In this document: positions 1 through 7,310 of the stretch, piece after piece | Numbering within the stretch: the stretch's first letter is position 1 | How the letters are laid out: each line of letters starts with the position of its first letter | Source: Smittium culicis | Lineage: Eukaryota; Kickxellomycota; Harpellomycetes; Harpellales; Legeriomycetaceae | Reading direction: 5' to 3' | Length of the DNA: 19,947 nucleotides | NCBI GenBank assembly: GCA_001970855.1 | Contig: LSSN01002016.1 | Span: 1 to 19,947 of the forward strand | The notes under the pieces: model-generated | The model's database searches: none | Told to the model about the DNA's origin: nothing | The model's input: only the letters and a program-made list of their open reading frames with translations | Translations under genes and position numbers: made by a program

Positions 1-718
1 GGATTAGGTGCTAAATCATATATTTCGTTTTCGATAGTGAATGATTTTAAAGGATTTGAATTTCCCTATTAAATATTTAAGAATTAAATAAAATTCAAAA
101 AATACTAGTAAAGTAAATAATGGAAGGGAAGGGTGGAACAAACCTTTTGAATTTCAGAAGTTTCGAATAGAATAATGGATTTATTGCTTAGGCAAACTAA
201 AATTTTATCTTCTGAACCCATTAAAGAAACATGTGTAATTATAGAATTTTCGGGAATAATTAGCTCAACAGAAGATTTTGGTTCTAAAATGGCTATTGAT
301 TCTGATGGATCTTCATTCCGTAAAATTGGCTTAGAATTTAGAAAATCTTGAGCAGCTCTATTGAAAAATAAATGTAAAGTTTTGTTTTTCCCGACGACGG
401 TGTAACCGTATTTATTACTTATAGCTATATATCTTCCATAATAGGGAGTGTTGTTTCCATCCAAATCAAATTTAGTTTTGGTTATTTTTAGTGAGTAGTC
501 TTTTTTTATTTCTCTTAATTGAATATTCTATTTAAAGTAGGGAAATCAATATTTAAAATGTAGTATCAAAGAGAATAGTTAAGTATAAATGCTCTGGAAA
601 AAAAAAGTTGGAAATAAAAATATTAAAAGTAAAGCCATACCTCAGTGTCACCTTCAATAAGATTTTGAGTGCTAGCTGTCTCTACAGCAACATTTTTATC
701 AGAAACAGCAGAAAACAT
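1..718 (-). CDS. NUP159: Nup159/NUP214-type nucleoporin, N-terminal β-propeller (partial, 5' end of gene)
   Basis: This is the start of a nuclear-pore protein on the cytoplasmic face; in the family the N-terminal propeller docks the DEAD-box helicase Dbp5/DDX19 for mRNA export. I built three exons: 718–641 (ATG at 718, 26 codons), 527–144 (128 codons) and 65–<1. Introns are 640–528 (GTATGG…AATAG) and 143–66 (GTTTGT…AATAG), both phase 0. The key evidence is GRYIAISNKYGYTVVG at residues 57–72, matching the family signature around LAVSNKYG in the first propeller blade. A second blade-like stretch, ending IILFETSEIQK (about 144–154), follows, and then IENEIYDLAPNP after the second intron. Only about 175 residues lie in the window; FG repeats and the C-terminal coiled coil would lie to the left. 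The start is the first ATG of an exon whose donor fits in phase. Identity is fairly sure, exon 1 less so. Confidence 0.78.
66..143 (-). other. Intron 2 of the Nup159/NUP214-like gene
   Basis: Seen on the minus strand: donor GTTTGT after …SEIQK, acceptor TTTAATAG before GGAAATTCAAAT. It is 78 nt, phase 0. Without splicing the frame ends after a dozen non-conserved residues. With splicing it continues into a stretch resembling the next propeller strand and the PNP turn seen in this family. Confidence 0.65.
528..640 (-). other. Intron 1 of the Nup159/NUP214-like gene
   Basis: Seen on the minus strand: donor GTATGG after codon 26, acceptor AAATAG before AATATTCAA. It is 113 nt long and phase 0. 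It is required because the reading frame upstream of the SNKYG exon meets a TAG that forms the acceptor itself. A TTAAC-like branch site (ACTTAACTA) lies roughly 50 nt before the acceptor. Confidence 0.65.
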
Positions 719-2259
719 TAAACAGTTATTATTATTTTAGTTTTAGAATAATGAATACTAATAATATAAAGTGGGTTAACTAAAAATATTGTAATATGAA
801 CATTACAAAAACAAAGATAGTTATAAAAACAAACATGCAGTTAATGCGATTATTGCACCAAAACATTTATAGCTATTTGATCCACAACAATAGCCATTAC
901 ATAATACCTCGCAAACCAATCAAAAAAATTTTACTGCTATCCTAAATAATAAATTAATTTTAAAATCCTAAAATTATTAAATTAAAAGAAATTTTTTAAT
1001 TTGATTTTGTTGAACCTAATAATTAACGCTTTATTTATTTAATTTTGGCACTTTTACAAATTCAAGTTAGAACTTTTCTTATTTTATTACAATTCAAAAT
1101 AAAACTAAAAATAGTTAGCTTTACTAATAAAGTTTTGGATTTTTATATTATTTTTAAAATTATTTATTTTTAGTATATATTCGTTTACACCTTTACTTGT
1201 ATTTAAAGCTCAAATAACTGTATAAATATTTTATTTAATATACTTAAACAAGCAAACTGATTGATAATCACATTATAAAAAAAAGTATATATATGTCTAA
1301 AAAATGGACTACACGAATAAAGAATTTTATATCATTATGTGTTTCATATTTATTTGGTTATATAGTTGTAATAGACAAGAATGAATAGTATTTTATGATA
1401 GCTATAATGTTTATTCCAAAAAAAATTTTGAAAAAATTTTTTATTGAATTAGTAAACTTGTTCTTTTTGCAAAAAGGCGACCATTATATATACGAGCATA
1501 AAAATAAATAAAAAATCTCAGAAATTAGATGTCTTTAAAAAATAGATTTACTTAAAGGTAATTCAAAATAATAAGTGTTAGTACCAATAAAAATTCAGGA
1601 ATCAGTTTAGAATATAAAAATCTAAAATTTTTAAAAAAATTTTAAATATCTCTTCCTTTGAATCTGAAAACATAGAATATGTTATTTATTCCAAAAAGAA
1701 TAACAGTATAAAAATTTTTTCTTACGTTGAAATCCAAAATATGAAAAAAAAGTTCTAAACTCAGAAAGATAAAACGTATTGATATTATGAGTAAACAATT
1801 TAATGATTTATACAATACTTATAATGATATTTATACAATTAACAAAGAAATTGATTAGAAATTTTCATATTTAATTCTCTAGTTAATATTTAACTCTATC
1901 GTATAATACTATTTGAAAAATATTTTTCAATAGCTATAGGAAATTTCGTGACTTTTTTTTTTACCCAACTGCAAATAAGTTTTATAGAGTTCCTAACTTT
2001 ATATTTTATGTCCCCAAAATATCTGCGTGACATTTTTATTAATATTAAAGTACTTTTAAACTCCGATTTTTAATATCATTCCCGTATCAACGACATGATA
2101 GTAGTATTATTCATTTAGGACTCTCAGAATCCCTCATTTTTCTACCAATTTTATATAATTAAACTTTTTTTTAACTATTTAAAACGTTGTATATTGAATT
2201 ATACAGATAAGAAAACTTTTTAGCATCCATCTCCATTTTCAATAATATAAAATTAAAGG
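719..2259. other. AT-rich intergenic region upstream of the nucleoporin gene
   Basis: About 1.5 kb of very AT-rich DNA with poly-A and poly-T runs. I see no reading frame with recognisable protein sequence, no RNA gene, and no clear long terminal repeat. The part nearest 719 should hold the promoter of the minus-strand nucleoporin gene. The right end may contain the lost 5' end of the decayed retrotransposon, but I could not match it to any sequence beyond the 3' side. Confidence 0.5.
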
Positions 2260-2735
2260 ATAGAACAACCAATAAACTTCAAAAGTTTACCAGAAAAGTT
2301 TTCGGGAAAGCCATATGAAATTCCTGCAGAAAACTGGTGTGGCTATTTTAAAATGATAGTTAAATTAAAAATATGGGATAATGACACATCCGTAGAGATA
2401 ATAAAAGCATGGCTCTACGGATATGTTTACGAGTTAATGTGCTAAATTGAAAAAAATACCTTCTCAAAATTCAACTTTGAATTTTTACATAGAAAAATTA
2501 ATTGCAAGTTTTAAGACTGAGGATGACCTAAAAAAGAGAAAATTAAAATATTCTATTAAGGATCCATGATCTTTCAAGCCTAAGGAGACCGAATCTATAG
2601 TTTATTTTAACTAAAGATTCCGGTAATAAAATTTAAATATTTCAGTATATATGTGCACTACCAAGACAAAATTTGAATCTTGCATTTATTCCTTAGTAAC
2701 CAAGGCAACCAACTAAAAAATAAACACTGAACTTG
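2260..2735 (+). pseudogene. Gag (capsid) remnant of the Ty3/Gypsy element
   Basis: The frame from 2260 reads IEQPINFKSLPEKFSGKPYE, followed by ENWCGYFKMIVK and a KAWLYGYVYELM stretch. This is the usual layout of Ty3/Gypsy capsid: a 'peFsG' opening, an aromatic W…F helix, then the next helix with W/Y residues. After about 2490 the frame shifts, and around 2580–2640 a piece reading KPKETESIVYFN*RFR fits the later capsid helix (the 'E/S-x-x-x-Y-x-x-RF' pattern). A TAA and a TGA interrupt it. The protein would bind and package element RNA if intact. It is broken. Confidence 0.6.
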
Positions 2736-3595
2736 ATGGACTGGAAAGTCTCAGATATTTAGGCTATCATTAAGGACACCAAAAAATAGCAGGAAATAAA
2801 CATAAGGATTTAAAAGGCTAAATATAATCCTGATCTAGAAAATGATAAACTTTCAGAGACTAACATCATAAGAAAATCAGAATCTGATTACAAAGACAGT
2901 GTCAATAATAGGAAAATCTGATAGGATGAAACAGCGCGAGTCCCCATCTCCCCACAAGCTCATTCGAATCTTATCCTGTGAAAGCAGATTTAAAGTACTG
3001 CCACAGTAAATTTGAAAAAATACTAAATTTTTTCGAGCATATAAATCTAATTTCGAAAAATTACAATATTAGAGTATTAGATAGATCTCAGTTACAGAGC
3101 TAAAGTTGAATAAATTGAGGCAATTTTACCAGTAATTGTAAAGCTAAAGTCATATACGGTGATAAATCCCAAGAAAACTAGGTGGTAAGATCAAATCTAT
3201 ATATTGAAAATATACCGGAAAAAGACAACCAAAATGACTATTCTTTACAATAATTTGCTTTTAAAAGGCTGGAAGTAGATGATTTTATGAATTCAAGCTT
3301 CAAAGTCGATGTAAAAAGCTAATCAAAATCTTTAAAAAAAATAATGAAAAAAAAACCTCAGAACAAGTATCAAATCAATATATTTATTGGCAGAATTCTA
3401 GACACGACCGTGAAAAACTCTTTTTATGACTCTCTACATGGAATTCAAAAAGAGATAGATTCAAGGATACTTGATTTAAATAAACTAAAAAAAAGTCAAG
3501 AAACCTAAAATTTTTCAAGTATATCGCTGAGAATCGTCAATATACCCTATTTGAAAATTATAAGGAAAGTCTTACCTATATCAGAGACAGATTAA
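2736..3595 (+). pseudogene. Gag-to-protease linker region of the relic, heavily decayed
   Basis: A frame starting at ATG 2736 (MDWKVSDI*) stays readable apart from TAG, TAA and TGA stops for about 200 nt, ending near ARVPIS at 2950. Its residues are charged and low in hydrophobics, like the tail between capsid and nucleocapsid. No CCHC zinc knuckle is visible. A second readable stretch lies around 3350–3480 (GRILDTTVKNSFYDSLHGIQ). Assignment rests on position inside the element rather than on motifs. Confidence 0.4.
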
Positions 3596-3960
3596 ATAAA
3601 TACGAGGTGCCATTTATTATAAACACTGGTATACATGCTCACTTCCCACACAGACGTTCTCAGTAGCATGGGTGTATCCTTTATTTAAACAGGAAACCAC
3701 GTAATCATTATCCCTGTAGATTGAAAAATCATTCATGTACTATATGAAGTCAGAAATTGGTTAATTTTAAGGAGGGTTTGAAGCTTGAAGTAGAATTTCA
3801 ACTGTTAAATAACAGTGTAGTCACAATAATTTAAGGCAAAGATGTTTTAAAAATACTTAGGAAAAAAAAATGGATTGTGATAAAGAGAAGATTACTTTTA
3901 CGGTAGGAAATAAAGTTATAGTTAAACAGCTACAAATCCAAAAAAAATTCTAAAATAATT
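3596..3960 (+). pseudogene. Possible retropepsin (aspartic protease) remnant
   Basis: The frame around 3604–3645 reads EVPFIINTGIHAHF. Retropepsins carry a hydrophobic strand followed by D-[ST]-G; here the catalytic Asp position is Asn (AAC), which would inactivate the site. Its place, between Gag and reverse transcriptase, fits. The frame then breaks. A short later stretch near 3870–3950 (KITFTVGNKVIVKQ) could be the β-rich end. Motif evidence is thin. Confidence 0.35.
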
Positions 3961-4383
3961 TTATATCCATTATCTATTGGCGAATAATTTTTTTCTCATT
4001 TAGTTTATGAACCAGACACCCCTGAAGAATTCCTTTCAAAAGACGAAACTCGAAATTCAAAAAATAAAAAATATATGTATGTATTTAGTCTAAGGATTGA
4101 ATCAAAACTTACTGGAACTGATGGTCCTTTTGAAGAGCTTAAAATTTTTAATATACATGATAGATGCAACAATTTATCAAAACATTACAGTTTAAACACT
4201 TTAATAGAACTCTAGTCGATAAAATATCATAAATTTCAGTTGATTGCAGATTGAGTAATAAAAATTTAGAAAGCCTAATAGTAGCATTAGTGACATATTC
4301 CTAATTAATGCAACTAAAATCAAGGTAATAAAGAACTTTAATAATACCTCTAACATAAAACTAGAGGAAGAACTAATATCTAA

Positions 4384-5040
4384 GCCATTGAAAAGATTCT
4401 CAAAACAATAAAAAGAAATAATTTAGATAAAGTAAACGAGATTCTGGATTCATGTATAATTAGAAGATCTAACTCAGAATGATATTTTCTCATAGTTCTT
4501 GCGTCAAAAAATGACAGCGTAAAACGATTTTGAATCAATTTCAAATATTTCAACGACTAATACACATGAAATCACTTTTCACTACCAAAGATCGATAATT
4601 GTCTATACTCGCTGATAGAAAAATCAGAATTTTCTGTTTAGTACGTTTTTCGGGGTACTTTCAAGTAGAAATGAACAAAAAATTAAAGATATATTTTACT
4701 ATTATATCTCCATATTAGGTCATCGAATTAAATAGGCGTCAATTTGATTTAGCTAATGCCCCTTCATTTTTTTCAAAAAATGATTGAGAAAATTTTTTTC
4801 GAGTTTTTCGAGTTTTTATATGATTTTATTTTTATAAGTTGGATAAAATATGCATTTTATCGTTATAAATTGAAGAACACATATTAGTTTAGAAAAAATA
4901 TTCAAAAAATGCCGGAAATGGATTATTGGCTTAAATTTTTCAAATATTGACGTTATTACTGATGAGTTTAAATATTTGGGATTTGATATAACTAATCAAG
5001 GCATAAAAATATATCATTGAGATTTAGATGTATTAGCATC
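4384..5040 (+). pseudogene. Reverse transcriptase remnant (Ty3/Gypsy)
   Basis: Ordered reverse-transcriptase motifs are visible across at least three frames: KVNEILDSCIIRRSNSE (about 4430–4480), then SKNDSVKRF and INFKYFND (about 4503–4557), NHFSLPKIDN (about 4570–4600), YFQVEMNKK (from 4656), FDLANAPSFF (from 4743), and FKYLGFDITNQGIKIY near 4969–5017. These match the palm/fingers series of Ty3/Gypsy enzymes, including the FGLxNAP and 'F-x-Y-L-G-H' blocks. The catalytic YxDD box cannot be read in any frame in the 4820–4860 stretch where it belongs. Stops interrupt several blocks. The order and number of blocks make the family call firm. Confidence 0.85.
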
Positions 5041-5310
5041 GAAATTACCACCAAAAAATTTAACAGAGGTAAGGTTATTTCTAAACTTTGGATGATACTT
5101 TAGAAAATTCATAAAGGACTATTTTAAGCTGATCGATCCGATACAAGCAATAGCTTATAAATATACTGTACGGTTTTGGACCTAAGAATTTGAATCAGCA
5201 TTCAAACAAATTAAAGAAAGTTTAATTTTGGTTCCTATAATTAAACATCCAGAAGACTATGAAATATTTATACTATCTTCAGATTCACCTTCAGTAGCTA
5301 TAATTATGTA
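5041..5310 (+). pseudogene. RT connection and beginning of RNase H, Ty3/Gypsy remnant
   Basis: One continuous frame reads PPKNLTEVRLFLNFG, a TGA, YFRKFIKDYFKLIDPI, then FWT, a TAA, EFESAFKQIKESLILVPII and finally IFILSSDSPSVAIIM before TAA at 5308. This is the standard Ty3/Gypsy tail: 'EVRSFLG…YYRRFI…', 'AF..LK..L...P', and the first RNase H strand. The first catalytic residue position reads SSDS, so an Asp is still there. Sequence similarity stops abruptly at about 5310, where a 10-bp repeat array begins. Confidence 0.85.
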
Positions 5311-5330
5311 AAAAAATACTCTATAAATTT

Positions 5331-5460
5331 ATAGAATACAATTGAATATCATAGAAAATCTAAAAAAATCATGGAAAATTATGAAATACAATGAAACCTT
5401 ATGAAGCATCAAAGAGCATCGTGGAACATTTTGGAATACAATGGGATATTATGGAATGTT
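5331..5460 (+). repeat. Diverged 10-bp tandem array, 13 units, core ATGGAA
   Basis: Thirteen consecutive 10-nt blocks align without gaps. Examples are ATAGAATACA (5331), ATTGAATATC, ATGGAAAATT (5371), ATGAAATACA, ATGAAACCTT, GTGGAACATT (5421), TTGGAATACA, ATGGGATATT and ATGGAATGTT (5451). The third block pair is the weakest (TAAAAAAATC at 5361). Positions 3–6 (GGAA or one change from it) are best kept. Ten bases is close to one helical turn. It abuts the break in the retrotransposon relic. Confidence 0.8.
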
Positions 5461-5470
5461 ATTCATAAAT

Positions 5471-5500
5471 TATTTCCAGTCGCTTCTAGAGCCTTCTAGA
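5471..5500 (-). repeat. Three more 10-bp units in opposite orientation
   Basis: Plus-strand blocks TATTTCCAGT, CGCTTCTAGA and GCCTTCTAGA are 10 nt each. Read on the minus strand they give tcTAGAAggc, tcTAGAAgcg and acTGGAAata, that is, the same [TA]GGAA/TAGAA core at 10-bp steps. The last two share TTCTAGA exactly, 10 bp apart. They follow the main array after one 10-nt spacer. Confidence 0.55.
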
Positions 5501-5996
5501 TCATTTTATAATATTACGCAAGCTATTATTTGAAAATTATTATTGCTTTTATATTATCTTTATTTAATAATATCATTTAGATTTTTCTTTAAAAGCATAA
5601 AAGGGTAACCTTTTTCCATCTTTCAGAAAAATCTAAGTGTATTATTTTTTTTAATATACTTATACCACTAAATATATATTATCCCTATAATATTAAATAA
5701 ATAAAACTATCTTAGTCTTAGTTTCAGTTTCAGTCAAACCTTAACCCTGTATTTACCCCTCCCTTTGTGCCTAACACATAAATACTATTTTTTTGGTCAT
5801 ATCCATTTTAACTGCGATATTTTCGCCTGTAAGAATAAAGTATTGAATATCAATTATCTTATTAAAATAAAAAAATCCTTGATCCAATGCCTGCAAGGTA
5901 CGGAGGACCTAGATGTCCAGAGGGGAATTGGTTGAAAATTTATATATTTTATTAGTTTTTTTAATAGTATGTACTTTTATCAATAAATTCACCGTT
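5501..5996. other. Non-coding part of the insertion between RNase H and integrase remnants
   Basis: AT-rich with no readable protein. It includes a TATA-like stretch (TTTTATAATATT near 5504), an AATAAATAAAA run near 5695–5706, a CTTAGTTTCAGTTTCAGTC mini-repeat near 5714–5735, and a relatively GC-rich patch (about 5889–5935) containing GGAC CTAGAT GTCC. It could be LTR-derived or a retroposed sequence; nothing identifies it firmly. Confidence 0.35.
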
Positions 5997-6014
5997 AAAA
6001 AAAAAAAAAAAAAT
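5997..6014 (+). repeat. A18 run, possible retroposon poly-A tail
   Basis: Eighteen consecutive A residues follow ACCGTT and precede TTTCAG. The run falls between the non-coding insertion and the point where integrase-like sequence resumes, so it may be the tail of an inserted transcript-derived element. No clear target-site duplication was found. Confidence 0.45.
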
Positions 6015-6040
6015 TTCAGATTAAATATACATGATTCTTA

Positions 6041-6147
6041 AAAAGTTAGAGCTATTTTACATATGGGAGAATCTAAATGAAGAAATCACATTGCCTCAGC
6101 TTAATTATTGTACCGAATATTTAAAAATCAAAATTAATATTTGCTGA
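6041..6147 (+). pseudogene. Possible integrase zinc-binding (H2C2) remnant of the Ty3/Gypsy element
   Basis: From 6061 the frame reads IWENLNEEI, then LPQLNYCTEYLKIKINIC and a TGA at 6145. Ty3/Gypsy integrases begin with a zinc finger whose second half runs 'Y-x-W-P-x-[ML]-x-x-x-I … C-x-x-C-x-x-x-K'. The W, N-L, E-I, C and K-x-K spacing agrees; the second Cys is Tyr (TAT, one transition from TGT). The His half upstream is not visible. It is short, so the call depends on position downstream of the RNase H remnant. Confidence 0.4.
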
Positions 6148-7310
6148 ATTTAAATTTAAATTTATTTTTTCTATATATTGTTTCAAATTGAAGTTATTAT
6201 CTGATATAAAAAAGTTCAGTCCTTTTAATTACCTAAGAATTTTTTACAATAATTTTCAAGTTGAACTCTTTATCTTTTTAAGAAATATCCTATATCACAT
6301 TTAATAATATAAGTAAACCTCATGGGCAGTGATAGTACGCTTCTTAAATATTCTGTCATTTACTACAAGTTTAATTAAATTTTGAAACATTTAATATTAA
6401 TATAAATTAGCATAATTTATTTTTCAAAATCCTTTTTTTATTTTATTAGCTGTATACTTTTAAACTGTTATAATCCAAGATATTTATAAACCATAAACAT
6501 AATTTTTTAATTTTCAAAAAATTCTGCTGCAATCTACTGTACTGTATGCTAAGCTACCGATCATAATTTTTAGCCTTTTTTTTTTTTGTACTAATGGTAT
6601 AATACAATTAAGTATCGATTTTGTGGGGCATATTTTATTCAAACAATAGTGTTATGATAGCTATTACAGTTAGATACTAAATTTACTCCAAATTGATGCC
6701 AAAGTATAGCTCTAAATAATGTTTAACCCTTTCCATTCCAACATTCTTTAAAAGCAAATTAAATTATTCGCTTAGGATTTAATTACACGTTTTTTATTTG
6801 CTGTTTATTTCCAATAAATCAATAATTCTCAAGACCTCAGGATTTAATTATTAATCGAACACAGTTGGCTAATTTTGATAAATCAAAAAAAGATTACCGC
6901 CCGTTAAATGGTTAAAGGTATCTGAAAAGTATAATCTGGTTTCAACAAGTCCAATAAAGCTTCTATTTGAGGAGCTCTAAAAAGTATTAGCCAATAGTAT
7001 CATAATTTATTTTTTTTTATATTCGTTTAGTGCATTTTTTTATTACGATAAATGACTCAAAATCAGCCAGTGGTAAACAAAAAGAAACTACGTAGATTTA
7101 AAAAGGGTACTTTTTATACTTAAATCATTTAGACTCACGGAATACTTCAGCCTTAATTGTGGATAATTAAGATTTGATGATTTAACTTCTAATAATCCAC
7201 AATCTCTCTATTCGTTCCGATATCAATTTTCTGAGTTTTCCACTTTTCAGTTTACGCAATTAAATGAAAAATATTACCCATAGACTTTATATATCTTAAT
7301 TCCCATTAAA
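6148..7310. other. AT-rich intergenic region upstream of the INTS8-like gene
   Basis: No convincing gene seen. The first part may be lost integrase sequence but has no motif I recognise. A 23-codon open frame (7052–7123, MTQNQPVVNKKKLRRFKKG then FYT) lies 190 nt before the INTS8-like start and has donor-like GTAAAC inside it. A pyrimidine-rich acceptor-like CCACTTTTCAG lies near 7250. These could mark a 5' UTR intron. A TATA-like TTTATATATC lies at about 7286. Confidence 0.4.

Larger units (their letters stand above)
2260..6147 (+). mobile_element. Decayed Ty3/Gypsy-type LTR retrotransposon, interrupted
   Basis: Remnants of Gag, a possible aspartic protease, reverse transcriptase, the start of RNase H and an integrase zinc-binding segment occur in the Ty3/Gypsy order, all on the plus strand. 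The frame shifts several times and is crossed by many TAA, TAG and TGA codons, so nothing here can encode a full polyprotein. Several stops sit where the surrounding sequence suggests Gln, Arg or Trp, one transition away. RNase H is cut off near 5310 and the integrase-like piece resumes near 6041; what lies between looks like an insertion. No pair of LTRs could be identified. Neighbouring genes show no such decay. Confidence 0.8.

Noticed and set aside
592..608. Strong pyrimidine-rich acceptor (TTTTTTTTTCCAG on the minus strand) inside nucleoporin intron 1.
   Set aside because: Using it in phase gives TAA five codons later. The weaker AAATAG acceptor is the one that keeps the propeller frame open.
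2736..5310. Variant genetic code with TAA/TAG read as Gln, since many stops in the relic sit at likely Gln sites.
   Set aside because: The three intact genes hold roughly 2,800 codons with no in-frame TAA or TAG, and two visible ends use TAG and TAA as normal stops. The relic also has frameshifts, so decay explains it better.
5400..5500. CRISPR array.
   Set aside because: The repeats are 10 bp and contiguous with no spacers, and the DNA is eukaryotic.
5889..5935. tRNA gene or tRNA-derived SINE head in the GC-richer patch.
   Set aside because: A GGAC/GTCC stem and a GGTTGAAA that vaguely recalls a B box are present, but no cloverleaf can be built.
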